Below the pieces are notes generated by a model. The model made no database searches. It was not told where the DNA came from and saw only the letters and a list, made by a program, of their open reading frames with translations. Shown here piece after piece: positions 33,101 to 42,486 of a stretch of 44,648 nt of DNA. Both the position numbers and the translations under genes were made by a program. This DNA is from an uncultured Clostridium sp. (GTDB taxonomy: Bacteria; Bacillota; Clostridia; TANB77; CAG-508). Position 1 is the first letter of the stretch. Every line of letters begins with the position of its first letter. The DNA lies in the NCBI GenBank assembly GCA_930987745.1, contig CAKNKX010000012.1, forward strand, positions 1 to 44,648, written 5' to 3'.

Positions 33101-35527
33101 TTATTCTTTTTTAGTAGTATTTACAGCTTTTGTTAAATTTATACAATTTATTTTTATAGAAATTTCTCCATTTAAATCTGTTCTATATATTTTGCATTTT
33201 TTTTCTTTTAATCTTTCTAAAACATTTTCATTTGGATGACCAAATAAATTATTTTTGCCTACTCCTATTAAAGCAATTTGAGGTTTGGCAATATCTAAAA
33301 ATTCTTGTGTTGATGAAGTTTTAGAACCATGATGAGCAATTTTTAAAATATCACATTTTAATTTTTCCTTACTTGTATTTTTTAATATTTCAATTTCCGC
33401 TTTTTCTTCAATATCTCCTGTAAATAGCATAGAAAATTCTTTATATTTCAATTTCATTACCATTGCATTATTATTTAAAATATTTTCTTCAACTATATTT
33501 TCATTATCTGGCCATATAATTTCAAATTCTAGGTTTTTTTCTAATTTCACAATATCACCTTTTTCAAGGACTTTTACAAAAACATTTTTCTTTTTAACTA
33601 TTTTTAAAAACTCTTGGTAATTTTCTGAATCTTCAAATTGTTTTGGAATATATACATTTTTTACATTTAATTCTTCTAAAATTGTAAGCGCTGATTTTAC
33701 ATGGTCTGTATCAAAATGACTTATAAAAAGATAATCTATTTTTGTATATCCTCTATCTAAAATATATGGAAGTAAAGTATTTTTTCCAACATCATAATTT
33801 CCAAATGCTCCTCCTCCATCTATTAAAATTGTTTTCTTTCTTGGTGTTTCAATAAAAGTACAATCTCCTTGTCCTACATCTACAAAATGTATTTCTAAAT
33901 CTTTTGGAATAAAATTAATAACTAAAATACATAAAAAAACTATTATACTTACTCTGTTTACTTTATTTCTATTTTCCCTTATCTTGTATTTTACAACAGC
34001 TACAATATTTCTTACTCTTTTTGTCGTTCCGGTTTGATTTTTTGTTTTATATACTTTATATAAAAAATTTAAAATAAAAATTAAGATATAATAAATAATT
34101 ATTTTATATATTTTAGGAGTCGGAAAATATATTTTTGAAAATGGTAAATTCGCCATTTTAGTAATTAGAAGTAAAACTTGAATTAAAAAACTTAAAAAAT
34201 ATGAAATAAGTTTAGCAATTGGTAAAAATATAAAAGACAAAATAATTACTAAAAATGAAATAATAATTATTGGACCTATTATAACAGAAGCAAGTAAATT
34301 TGTTAATAAAAAATATATACTAAATAAATTAAAATGTAATATCATAATAGGAAATATTAGAATCTGTGCTGATATTGACACTGAAAGCATTTCTTTTATT
34401 TTTGAAACAAGCTTAGATTCTTTTTTTATTTTATATTTATCTTTATTAATATTTATTTCCAAAATACTAGATATTGTTTTTTGAAATAAAACTATTCCTA
34501 ATGTTCCTAAATATGATAATTGCAAACCAATATTTCCAATTACATATGGATTTATTATTAATAAAATAAGAAGAGATATTGAAATAGAATTTATAATATC
34601 ATTTTTTCTATAAACTAATTTTGAAAAGATTGTAAGTATTCCCATTATTACACTTCTTACAACAGATGGACTTGAACCTGCAAGCATCATATATATAATT
34701 AAAAATACTATCATTATAATATTAGTTATTTTTTTACCTGCTAATTTTTGAAATACTATTTGCATTCCTATTATTAAATAAGTTATATGCATTCCTGATA
34801 CTGCTAAAATGTGTGATAAGTTTGTTATTTCAAAATTTTCTTGTATTTTTTCTGATACATTTGTTTTATCTCCTAAAATTAAACCTTGAATTAGACCTTG
34901 TTCTTCTTCATCTTTAAATAACAGTTCTGTTTTTTCTTTTATTTTTTTAGATAAATCATTAATATTTTTTACTATAAAATTCCCTTTATTTTTTTCTAAA
35001 ACTTCTATTTTTTCTACATCTATTACTCCAATTATTCCAATTGATTTTAAGTAATCTTGATAATCAAACCCTCCATAGTTCTGAGATTTAGATGGTTTTT
35101 CATATATTCCTTTTATTTTTACTTTATCTCCATATTCTAATTCTTTTTCTTTTTTATCTAATTTTATATATAATTCTTTGTTATCTAACTTTATTTTATA
35201 TTGGTCATAATATTCTTTCTCTTTCTTCTCAGAACTCGTAACAACTCCTATTAATTCATATGTTTTTTCATTTTCAAAACTTGTTTCATATTTATTATTT
35301 AAATATAAAGTTATTGTATTTGAAATTATAGAAGATATTATAAAAATAAAAAGGCTTATTTTAGAAATATAAAGTTTTAAATATCTTGAATATCTAATTA
35401 TACTAAATAACTTAAAACTTCTCTTATTTTTGTTTCTCATAGTTTTTATGGCATAATATATTATAACTATTAATATGTATAAAAAGGCTATACTAAATTT
35501 AAAGTATAGCCCTATTAATATTCCCAT
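33101..35527 (-). CDS. comEC: DNA internalisation protein ComEC/Rec2
   Basis: The transformation DNA channel plus a nuclease-like domain. The 808-aa product has N-terminal membrane helices and a DUF4131 region (residues about 1-180), the Competence domain (from EITNLSHILAVSGMHITYLI) with many helices, and a C-terminal metallo-beta-lactamase domain with VDVGQGDCTFIET, LIDGGG, FISHFDTDH (H-x-D-x-D-H) and KIAHHGSKTSS. The ATG at 35527 has only a weak AGGA upstream. The frame stays open for 18 codons before it, reading KIENKRPILIALLGYI, a typical ComEC N-terminus, behind a strong AAAGGAG but with only ATA as a possible start (35572). No comEA is nearby. Confidence 0.9.
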   Translation of the reverse strand: MGILIGLYFKFSIAFLYILIVIIYYAIKTMRNKNKRSFKLFSIIRYSRYLKLYISKISLFIFIISSIISNTITLYLNNKYETSFENEKTYELIGVVTSSEKKEKEYYDQYKIKLDNKELYIKLDKKEKELEYGDKVKIKGIYEKPSKSQNYGGFDYQDYLKSIGIIGVIDVEKIEVLEKNKGNFIVKNINDLSKKIKEKTELLFKDEEEQGLIQGLILGDKTNVSEKIQENFEITNLSHILAVSGMHITYLIIGMQIVFQKLAGKKITNIIMIVFLIIYMMLAGSSPSVVRSVIMGILTIFSKLVYRKNDIINSISISLLILLIINPYVIGNIGLQLSYLGTLGIVLFQKTISSILEININKDKYKIKKESKLVSKIKEMLSVSISAQILIFPIMILHFNLFSIYFLLTNLLASVIIGPIIIISFLVIILSFIFLPIAKLISYFLSFLIQVLLLITKMANLPFSKIYFPTPKIYKIIIYYILIFILNFLYKVYKTKNQTGTTKRVRNIVAVVKYKIRENRNKVNRVSIIVFLCILVINFIPKDLEIHFVDVGQGDCTFIETPRKKTILIDGGGAFGNYDVGKNTLLPYILDRGYTKIDYLFISHFDTDHVKSALTILEELNVKNVYIPKQFEDSENYQEFLKIVKKKNVFVKVLEKGDIVKLEKNLEFEIIWPDNENIVEENILNNNAMVMKLKYKEFSMLFTGDIEEKAEIEILKNTSKEKLKCDILKIAHHGSKTSSTQEFLDIAKPQIALIGVGKNNLFGHPNENVLERLKEKKCKIYRTDLNGEISIKINCINLTKAVNTTKKE

Positions 35528-35608
35528 AATATATCCTAATAGTGCAATTAATATCGGCCTTTTGTTTTCTATTTTTATCGCTCCTTTATTATTAATTGCC
35601 CCTATATC

Positions 35609-36961
35609 TTATAATACTCTTCTTGCTCCAACATAGTTTGTGTTATAATATCCAGAATTTATTGTGTCTGTTGTAACACCTCTTGATGGATTTGCTGCAT
35701 GGATAATTCTTCCTCCACCCATATATATTCCAACATGGTTTATTCCGGATTTTCCAAACATTATTAAATCTCCTAATTGTAAATTATCTCTTGAGACTGC
35801 AACACCATTACTATATTGTGCTGCCGCTGTTCTATTTAATGTTATTCCAAATTGTTTATATATATATAGTGTAAATCCTGAACAGTCAAATCCACTTGGT
35901 GTTGTACCTCCATATACATATTTATATCCTAAATATTGTTTTGCTTTTTCTACTACTGCTGACCCTGTAGTTCCACTTTGAGATGTAGTATTACTTGGAG
36001 TTTCAGCTACAGTATCTTCATTTTTTGTTTCAGTACTTGTTGCGTTTTCTGTATTTGCCATTTCCTCTCTTATACCTGAACTTCTTGATGTTACTGTTTC
36101 TTCTTGTTTTGTACTTGATAATAGAGTTGATGCAATATATCCTTCATATTCTCCTGATTTTACTCTTGTCCAACCTGCATCTTCTGAAATCACTGTTACT
36201 TCTGTATTTAATGTTAAATTTGTCACTATTTCAGCACTTGAACTTGGTTCTCTTCTTAAATTTACAGTTCCAACATTTACATATAGTACATTTTGTGGAG
36301 TTTCCTGAGGTTGTTCTTCTTGAACTGGTTCTTCTGCTGGTGTTTCTTCTACAACTGGCTCTGTTTTTGCATCTACTAACATATTGCTTCTTATCCACCC
36401 TGTACCATTTGCAGTTTCTACACATATCCAATCATTAATTACTTCAGAAATTGTTACTTCTGTATCTTTAACAACATCTGCTACATTTTTAGAAGTAATT
36501 AATGGTACTAATTTTAAACTTGTATCATTTGATATATACTTCTTTGCTCCGATTTCAAAGTTTTGAGCTTCAGTTTCCACATTTTGTTCAGTTGTTGTTA
36601 CTTGTTCTTCTGGTTGTTCTTCTGAAGTTGTGTTTTCAACTACAGGTGTATTTTCTTGAGTTGTATTTTCTGTTGTTACAGTATTTTCAGTTGTTGTTTC
36701 TCCATTTACAGTTATTAAATCTTCTCTTAAATATCCTGTTATTCCTCTTGCTTCTACTTGATACCAATTACCTTGTTTTTCAATAATTTGTATTTCTTCT
36801 CCTACTGAAAGTTGTTCTAATATACTACTATCTTCATTTGCTTCTTTTCTTAAATTTGCTGTTTCTACACTAATTACGCCTGTTTGTGTAGCTAAACTTG
36901 AAGTTATTCCTAAAAATATTGCAAGTATTATTACTAGTAATATTCTTTTAATATTTTTCAT
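35609..36961 (-). CDS. Secreted peptidoglycan hydrolase: three SH3 domains and NlpC/P60
   Basis: A 450-aa exported protein that should cut the D-gamma-glutamyl bond of wall peptides. A signal peptide (MKNIKRILLVIILAIFLGIT) is followed by three bacterial SH3 domains (about 30-83, 140-205 and 225-288; GVISVETANLRKEAN, DVVKDTEVTISEV, GTVNLRREPSSSAEIV), Thr/Glu-rich linkers, and a C-terminal NlpC/P60 domain with catalytic Cys in FDCSGFTLYIY, His in GINHVGIYMG and a third residue in RIIHAAN. A consensus promoter lies just upstream. comEC and the bofC-like gene follow, with 81- and 13-nt gaps. Confidence 0.95.
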   Translation of the reverse strand: MKNIKRILLVIILAIFLGITSSLATQTGVISVETANLRKEANEDSSILEQLSVGEEIQIIEKQGNWYQVEARGITGYLREDLITVNGETTTENTVTTENTTQENTPVVENTTSEEQPEEQVTTTEQNVETEAQNFEIGAKKYISNDTSLKLVPLITSKNVADVVKDTEVTISEVINDWICVETANGTGWIRSNMLVDAKTEPVVEETPAEEPVQEEQPQETPQNVLYVNVGTVNLRREPSSSAEIVTNLTLNTEVTVISEDAGWTRVKSGEYEGYIASTLLSSTKQEETVTSRSSGIREEMANTENATSTETKNEDTVAETPSNTTSQSGTTGSAVVEKAKQYLGYKYVYGGTTPSGFDCSGFTLYIYKQFGITLNRTAAAQYSNGVAVSRDNLQLGDLIMFGKSGINHVGIYMGGGRIIHAANPSRGVTTDTINSGYYNTNYVGARRVL

Positions 36962-37003
36962 TTATATTGCTCCTTATTTCCCCCACTTTTTTCTAACGGG
37001 TCT

Positions 37004-37032
37004 AGTATATATAATTTTTTTATAATTGTCAA
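37004..37032 (-). promoter_or_regulatory. Promoter of the SH3-NlpC/P60 gene
   Basis: On the minus strand TTGACA (plus 37027-37032), 17-nt spacer, TATACT (plus 37004-37009). The start codon is about 43 nt downstream. It probably drives the comEC and bofC-like genes too. Confidence 0.8.
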
Positions 37033-37116
37033 GGAATTTATTGGTAAGAGTTTGCACCAAATTTTGGTAATATACATATATATTTATTTAAATAGTTTTT
37101 AAAATTTTTAAACAAT

Positions 37117-37147
37117 AAAACTCGGAAATATTAAAATTCCGAGTTTT
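37117..37147 (-). terminator. Terminator of rplM-rpsI
   Basis: Perfect 11-bp stem AAAACTCGGAA (37117-37127) with TTCCGAGTTTT (37137-37147), followed by T residues on the minus strand. It lies 17 nt past the rpsI stop. Confidence 0.85.
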
Positions 37148-37163
37148 GTATGTATATAAAGTA

Positions 37164-37565
37164 TTATCTTTTTGAGAATTGTGGTGCTTTTCTTGCTTTT
37201 TTAAGACCGTATTTTTTTCTTTCTTTCATTCTTGGATCTCTTGTTAAGAATCCGTTTTGTTTTAAAGCTGGTCTGTATTCGCTATTTGCTTCGTTTAAAG
37301 CTCTAGCTAATCCATGTCTTATAGCACCTGCTTGACCTGTTGTTCCTCCACCTTTTACTGTACAAATTACATCATATTTTCCTAATGTATTTGTTACTGT
37401 AAATGGTTGTCTTACTATAACTTTTAATGTTTCTAATCCGAAAAATTCATCAATATCTTTTCCATTGATAGTAATTTTTCCTGTTCCTTCTACTATTCTT
37501 ACTCTAGCAACAGCGTTTTTTCTTCTTCCTGTTCCATAGAATACTACATTTTCTTTTTTAGCCAT
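37164..37565 (-). CDS. rpsI: 30S ribosomal protein S9
   Basis: A 133-aa basic protein with [15 protein letters not shown] near the N-terminus, [19 protein letters not shown] in the middle and the conserved tail ending RKAPQFSKR that reaches the P-site tRNA. Length is normal. Its ATG shares one base with the rplM stop (TAATG), so it is coupled to rplM in the standard L13-S9 operon. Confidence 0.98.
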   Translation of the reverse strand: MAKKENVVFYGTGRRKNAVARVRIVEGTGKITINGKDIDEFFGLETLKVIVRQPFTVTNTLGKYDVICTVKGGGTTGQAGAIRHGLARALNEANSEYRPALKQNGFLTRDPRMKERKKYGLKKARKAPQFSKR

Positions 37566-38005
37566 TATTTACTTACCTCCCATACTTCTGGTTTTTGTGC
37601 TTGATTTTCATGTTCTGCTCCTGCATAAACTCTTAATTTTTTAAGGCATTGTCTACCTAAAGATGTGTGAGGTAACATTCCTTTTACAGCTAACATCATA
37701 GCTTTTTCTGGATTTTTTTCAAGCATATCTTTTGCAGGAACTTCTTTCATTCCTCCAATGTATCCTGAATGATGTCTATAAATTTTTTGATTTAGTTTGT
37801 TTCCTGTAAGAATTACATCTTTACAATTTAATATAATTACATGGTCTCCCATATCAATATTTGGTGTATATGTTGGTTTGTGTTTTCCTCTTAATAATTT
37901 TGCAGCTTCTGTTGCTACTCTACCTAAAGGTTTGTTTGCTGCATCAATAATATACCATTTGCTTTCAACTTCACCTTTTTTTGCACTATATGTTGTGTTA
38001 TTCAT
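37565..38005 (-). CDS. rplM: 50S ribosomal protein L13
   Basis: Early-binding 50S protein. Conserved segments: [34 protein letters not shown], and [21 protein letters not shown]. The start is set at the ATG at 38005 (146 aa); upstream codons to 38071 are unconserved and would run through the ribosome-binding site AGGAGGG, which is about 11 nt from this ATG, slightly long. The promoter lies 114 nt upstream, leaving a leader of about 110 nt. Firmicute rplM is often preceded by an L13-binding leader; the segment here contains a short stem (AAAAC/GTTTT around CTTCTCCCCGGTG), too weak to name. Confidence 0.97.
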   Translation of the reverse strand: MNNTTYSAKKGEVESKWYIIDAANKPLGRVATEAAKLLRGKHKPTYTPNIDMGDHVIILNCKDVILTGNKLNQKIYRHHSGYIGGMKEVPAKDMLEKNPEKAMMLAVKGMLPHTSLGRQCLKKLRVYAGAEHENQAQKPEVWEVSK

Positions 38006-38118
38006 GGTAACTGATACCCTCCTATTTCTTTCTTTTTTATTTATATATATGAAATTTAAATCTAAAACCACCGGGGAGAAGTTTTATATTTAAATCATAT
38101 TTCTAACATTGCTAGAAA

Positions 38119-38147
38119 ATTATATTACAAATTCCTATATTTGTCAA
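38119..38147 (-). promoter_or_regulatory. Consensus promoter of rplM-rpsI
   Basis: On the minus strand TTGACA (plus 38142-38147), 17-nt spacer, TATAAT (plus 38119-38124): a perfect match. Two 21-bp direct repeats lie directly upstream of it (38160-38204). Confidence 0.85.
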
Positions 38148-38159
38148 TACTTTTTGAAC

Positions 38160-38204
38160 TTTTTGTTACAAAATAGTTTTGATTTTTTGTTACAGAATAG
38201 TTTT
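38160..38204. repeat. Direct repeat pair upstream of the rplM promoter
   Basis: TTTTTGTTACAAAATAGTTTT (38160-38180, 20 of 21 bases shared) is repeated at 38184-38204 with one change (A to G), at a period of 24 bp. On the minus strand this lies about 13 to 57 bp upstream of the -35 box. It could be a regulator binding site or an A-rich UP element in two copies. Confidence 0.6.
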
Positions 38205-38215
38205 TAGTCATAATA

Positions 38216-38239
38216 AAAGAAGCTATTTCTAGCTTCTTT
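38216..38239 (-). terminator. Terminator of hup
   Basis: Perfect 10-bp stem AAAGAAGCTA (38216-38225) with TAGCTTCTTT (38230-38239), 4-nt loop, then TTATT on the minus strand. It lies 37 nt past the hup stop. Confidence 0.75.
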
Positions 38240-38275
38240 CTATGACATCATATATTTATATTTTTTATAAAAATC

Positions 38276-38554
38276 TTATTTTTTGTTTACTAAATCTTTT
38301 AATGCTTTACCAGCTTTGAATACTGGAGCTTTTGATGCAGGTATTTTGATTTCTTCTTTAGTTTGTGGGTTTCTTCCTTTTCTAGCTGCTCTTTTTCTAA
38401 CTTCGAAAGAACCAAATCCAACTAATTGAACTTTATCTCCTTTTTTTAATGCTTCTGTTACAACATCTACAAAAGCGTTTACTGATGCTTCTGCTGCTTT
38501 TTTTGTTTCTCCAGTTTTTGCAGCCATTGCTGCGATTAATTCAGCTTTGTTCAT
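38276..38554 (-). CDS. hup: HU family DNA-binding protein
   Basis: A 92-aa protein with the HU/IHF fold: [20 protein letters not shown], then [20 protein letters not shown] and [29 protein letters not shown], including the Pro of the DNA-bending arm. HU compacts and bends chromosomal DNA. Ribosome-binding site TAGGAGG. The 126-nt upstream gap contains an inverted repeat, TTGTTGTTTG-AA-CAAACCACAACAA (about 38600-38624), near where a promoter would be. Normal length and composition. Confidence 0.97.
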   Translation of the reverse strand: MNKAELIAAMAAKTGETKKAAEASVNAFVDVVTEALKKGDKVQLVGFGSFEVRKRAARKGRNPQTKEEIKIPASKAPVFKAGKALKDLVNKK

Positions 38555-38680
38555 TTAAATTACCTCCTATAAGATATAATGTTTATGTACTTTGTTGTTT
38601 GAACAAACCACAACAAATGTACTACTAATCACATTATTCAACAAAAATATTAAAAATCCTTCTTTTTTTATCAATTTTTT

Positions 38681-40317
38681 CTAATAAATCCTTAATTTTT
38701 CTAATATTGCACAAATTTTATCCCCTGCAGGCATCATTTGTAATTCTTCTTTTGTAAATACTTTTAGCACAATTACTGAAATTGCATAAATTATAACTGC
38801 AGATATAATTGCTATTATTGTAGCCAAGTTTCCACTAATTATACCTAAAAGTGATGAATAAATGAAATATGAGCAAATTCCCATTATTGTTGTTGCAATA
38901 ACTGGTTTAATTACAAATTTTGAAAATGTTAAATTTAGTTTTATGTTTCTCTTAAGTGAAGTTATTGCAATTGTAAATGCTACCATATGGCAAGCAACTG
39001 ATGCTATTGCTGCTCCATTTACACCTATTTCTGGTATTGGTACTAATATCAAGTTAAGCACCAGCTTCACAAGTACGCCGACATCCGAAGTGATATTGCA
39101 GGTATCTTAAGCTTTCCAAATCCTTGGAGTGCTCCATTTATCGTCTGGTCTAAAATTGTAAATATTATAGTTAGTGAACTTATTTGTAAAACAACTTCTC
39201 CTGAACTTGCATTTGGGAATAATAAATTTAGTATTGGTCCTGCAAATATGCACATTCCTATTGTACATGGAAGTCCTATAAGCATTGATGTTAATAGAGA
39301 AAATGATGTTTTTTCTGTTATTGTTTTATTATCTTTTCTTGCTTTTGCAGCCGAAATTGCTGGAACTAATGCTGTCGCAAAAGCTACATTTATTGAAAGT
39401 GGTAAACTTGTTAATGTGTCTACTTTTCCACCTAAAATTCCATATTGTGCTACTGCCATATCATCAGGCATAAACTGTTTTAAACTTCTAACTACTGTGA
39501 ATGAATCTATATTTTTATTTAGTGATGACATTATTGCAGTTAAAGCAATTGGTATTGAAACCATTAATATTTTCTTTATTATTGTTCTTACTCTTTCATA
39601 TTGATAATTTACTGTTGATTTTATTTCTGTTGCTATCTCTTCTTTTCTTGTTTGATAGAATAGATATAAATATCCAAATCCGGCCATTGTAGCTACTGTA
39701 GTTGCAAGTGTTGCTCCTCCTGCCATCCACTCTGTTGATACATTTGAAATTATTGCAACTATTTCTACAAATATAATTGTTAAGGCTGTTTTAAATATTT
39801 GCTCAATTGTTTGTGACCTTGCTGTAGCTTTTATGTTTTGTCTTGCATTGAAATATCCTCTCATTACTGATGATATAGCAACAAAAAATATTGCTGGTGA
39901 TAATGCAACTAGTGTCATTTCCGCTTCTGGTATTTGTAACCAATAATTTGCTATCATATGTGCACCAAAAAATAGAAGTAGTGTTCCAACTAAACCAATT
40001 ACTGTAAATGTCGCAAAAGCTATTTTAAAGATTCTGTGTGCCCCTTTATGGTCACCTATTGCAATTCTTTCTGAAACTAATTTTGAAATAGCATTTGGAA
40101 CTCCTATTGATGAGATAGTAAGAAGCATTGCATATATTTGATATCCTGCTGCAACAATTCCATTTCCTCTATCTCCAAAACCTTCTCTATTTGTCAAGTA
40201 TAACGAATATACTAAACCTAATACTTTTATTAAAAGTTGTGAAAATATTAGGGTCAAAACACCTTGCATAAACGTTTCTTTTTTGTTTGATTTATTTTTA
40301 GTCTTAGCTTTTGCCAT
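38681..40317 (-). CDS. spoVB: SpoVB-type polysaccharide exporter (needs +1 shifts at two in-frame CGG codons)
   Basis: A MATE/MOP-superfamily flippase; SpoVB exports a lipid-linked precursor for spore cortex. The N-terminus GVLTLIFSQLLIKVLGLVYS and the region GNGIVAAGYQIYAMLLTISSIGVPNAISKLVSE are typical. Near residue 410 the frame breaks: ISL-CTT CGG ATG TCG GCG. Skipping the C of CGG at 39087-39085 and of the second CGG at 39080-39078 yields ISLGCGVLVKLVLNLILVPI, then PEIGVNGAAIASVACHMVAF, the conserved helix and GAA motif. The product is 544 aa and the 1637-nt span is two over a multiple of three. Without shifts it stops after 416 codons. MurJ-like function is an alternative. Confidence 0.88.
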
Positions 40318-40394
40318 TTCATCACTCCTTGTTTTTTTCCCTCTTATTTAATTGTACTTTATTATTATAAATTTAATTCCTAAATTATTCAATA

Positions 40395-40454
40395 GGGACA
40401 GACCCTTTTCTCTTATTCTTATCGTTTTTTCTAAGAGAAAATAGTATCTGTCCC
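40395..40454. repeat. REP-like interrupted inverted repeat
   Basis: GGGACAGA (40395-40402) with TCTGTCCC (40447-40454), and inside it TTTTCTCTTA (40406-40415) with TAAGAGAAAA (40432-40441). It lies between spoVB and ppaC and resembles the element at 1319-1350 in its GGGAC(A/G)GACC core. It may also act as a terminator for ppaC. Confidence 0.55.
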
Positions 40455-40460
40455 CTTTAA

Positions 40461-41387
40461 TTAAATATTTTTATCAATGTTTGGCAAAATTTGTTTCTTT
40501 CTTGAAACAACTCCCTCTAAAAACATTGTATTATTTTCTAATTTCTTTTCAAATGCTTTTTCTGTTACACTTGCTTTCTTTCCTAATACAATTAATTTTG
40601 AATTGCTATTTAATATATCTGTAATTGTAAAGACAAATAAACTTAATTCTTTTTCTTCTATTGCTTTATTTATTGCTTCTTCTAATTTTTCTTGTCTTTT
40701 TAATACATCATCTATACTTATTGTATTTACTTGTGCAATTATAATTTTTTCTCCATTTTTTTCTATTGTTTTTGCATCTAGATTAATTAATTCATCTTCT
40801 GAAAAATCGTTTAAATCTGTTCCTGCTTTTAACATTTCTAATCCATATTCTTTTATATCTATTCCTGCAATTTTTTCTAGTTCTTCTAATGCTTTTACAT
40901 CATGTTTAGTAGTTGTTGGAGATTTTAATAATAATGTATCTGAAATAATTGCACTTGCCATCAATATTGCATCTTCTTTTGATATTTCCAATCCTTTTTC
41001 TACAAAGTCTTTGTATAATATTGTACAAGTACATCCATATGGTCTTGCAGTATAATATAAAGGTTCTGATGTTTCAAAATTTGCTATTCTATGATGGTCT
41101 ACAACTCCTGTTATTTTTGCATTTTCTATTCCATTAACACTTTGTGAAAATTCATTATGGTCTACAAGTATTACTTTTTGTCCTTCTTCCACACTTTCTA
41201 TTAGTTCTGGTGCTTCTAATTTCAAGTAATCTAATACATATTTTGTTTCTTTATTTATTGCTCCTAGTCTTTTTGCTTTTGAATTGTTATGTCCATTTTT
41301 TATATTTAATCTTTCCTTTACCATTGCAGAACAGATTGAATCTGTATCTGGATTTTTGTGTCCAAAAATCAAAATCTCTTCACTCAT
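40461..41387 (-). CDS. ppaC: Manganese-dependent inorganic pyrophosphatase (family II)
   Basis: Hydrolyses pyrophosphate, pulling biosynthetic reactions forward. The 308-aa DHH-family protein has FGHKNPDTDSICSA (metal-binding His and two Asp), VILVDHNE, the DHH motif GVVDHHRIANF, ASAIISDTLLLKSPTTTKHD, and a C-terminal DHHA2 domain ending LEGVVSRKKQILP, with the SRKKQ substrate-binding motif. The length matches the family. Monocistronic. Confidence 0.96.
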   Translation of the reverse strand: MSEEILIFGHKNPDTDSICSAMVKERLNIKNGHNNSKAKRLGAINKETKYVLDYLKLEAPELIESVEEGQKVILVDHNEFSQSVNGIENAKITGVVDHHRIANFETSEPLYYTARPYGCTCTILYKDFVEKGLEISKEDAILMASAIISDTLLLKSPTTTKHDVKALEELEKIAGIDIKEYGLEMLKAGTDLNDFSEDELINLDAKTIEKNGEKIIIAQVNTISIDDVLKRQEKLEEAINKAIEEKELSLFVFTITDILNSNSKLIVLGKKASVTEKAFEKKLENNTMFLEGVVSRKKQILPNIDKNI

Positions 41388-41452
41388 AATTATTACTCCT
41401 ATCTTTTATATTTTTAACATATTATATTTTTAATAATAAAACTTGTCAAGTA

Positions 41453-42343
41453 TTACATTTTATGTTTTATTTCCTCTAAAAGCTTTTCTAGTTCTTCTTT
41501 TGAAAATTTATATCTTTTATTGCAAAAATGACATATAAGTTCTGCTTTTCCATCTTCATTAATTATTTTTTCTAATTCTTCTTTTCCTATAGTAATTACT
41601 CCTTCTCCCATTTTCTTTTTTGAACAATTACATTTATATTTTGGTTCTATATCATCTTGTATAACTCTTACATTTTTATCACCAGTAACCTTTATAGCTA
41701 TTTCTTTTAATGATAGTTCTTTATCTAACAATTTAGAAATTGCACCAGCTTCAAAAATAGCTTTTTCTATATTTGAAATATCCTCATCTGTACTATCTGG
41801 CATAGCATTTATTAAATATCCTCCTGCTCTTCTAACACCATTTTTATCTACTAAAACACCTAATGAAACAGCAACTTGTCTTTGTTCTGAATTTACAAAA
41901 TAGTTTGCAAAATCTTCTGCTATTTCTCCTGATGTAAGTGGTGAAATTCCAATATATGGTTCTTTTAACCCAATATCTTTTATTACATATATATGTCCAT
42001 CTTGCCCTACTGCTCCACCTACATCTAATTTTCCAAATTCATTTAATGGTAAGTCTACATGTGGATTTACTACATATCCTTTTACTTCTGGAATATTATT
42101 TGAAACAACTAGCATTGTTCCTATTGGGCCATTTCCTTTTATTTGTAATGTTAATGAATCATCTTTGTCTTTCATTTCTACACCCATTAAACTAGCCATT
42201 GTAATTAATCTTCCAAATGCAGCGCTTGCTAGTGGACTTAAATCATGAATTTTTCTTGCTTCTTCTATTAAATTTGTTGTGTCTGCACACATTATTGATA
42301 TTCTTCCTTCATATGCTAAAAATCTAGTTATTTTATCCTTCAT
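41453..42343 (-). CDS. hslO: Redox-regulated chaperone Hsp33
   Basis: A chaperone activated by oxidation. The 296-aa protein has the N-terminal domain (ALSPLASAAFGRLITMASLMG-like segment, GNGPIGTMLVVS, GYVVNPHVDLPL, VGQDGHIYVIKDIGLKEPY) and the zinc-binding redox switch KCNCSKKK with LICHFCNKRY (Cys-X-Cys and Cys-X2-Cys). Length is normal. AAGGGAGAAA precedes the ATG. Monocistronic on the minus strand, divergent from the hairpin-rich locus. Confidence 0.95.
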   Translation of the reverse strand: MKDKITRFLAYEGRISIMCADTTNLIEEARKIHDLSPLASAAFGRLITMASLMGVEMKDKDDSLTLQIKGNGPIGTMLVVSNNIPEVKGYVVNPHVDLPLNEFGKLDVGGAVGQDGHIYVIKDIGLKEPYIGISPLTSGEIAEDFANYFVNSEQRQVAVSLGVLVDKNGVRRAGGYLINAMPDSTDEDISNIEKAIFEAGAISKLLDKELSLKEIAIKVTGDKNVRVIQDDIEPKYKCNCSKKKMGEGVITIGKEELEKIINEDGKAELICHFCNKRYKFSKEELEKLLEEIKHKM

Positions 42344-42486
42344 ATATTTCTCCCTTGCTTTTTATTCAGATGGCATTATATCATATTTTTTCTATTGTTT
42401 CAACAAAAACAAGTTGATTCTTTGTTTCAAGTTTTTTCAACTTTTTGTTTGTTTTTTTCAATTATATGTTATACTTTTATTATGTA

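Noticed and set aside
38681..39070. A separate 129-aa polysaccharide-synthesis protein
   Set aside because: It is the C-terminal part of spoVB after two CGG sites; it has no ribosome-binding site of its own.
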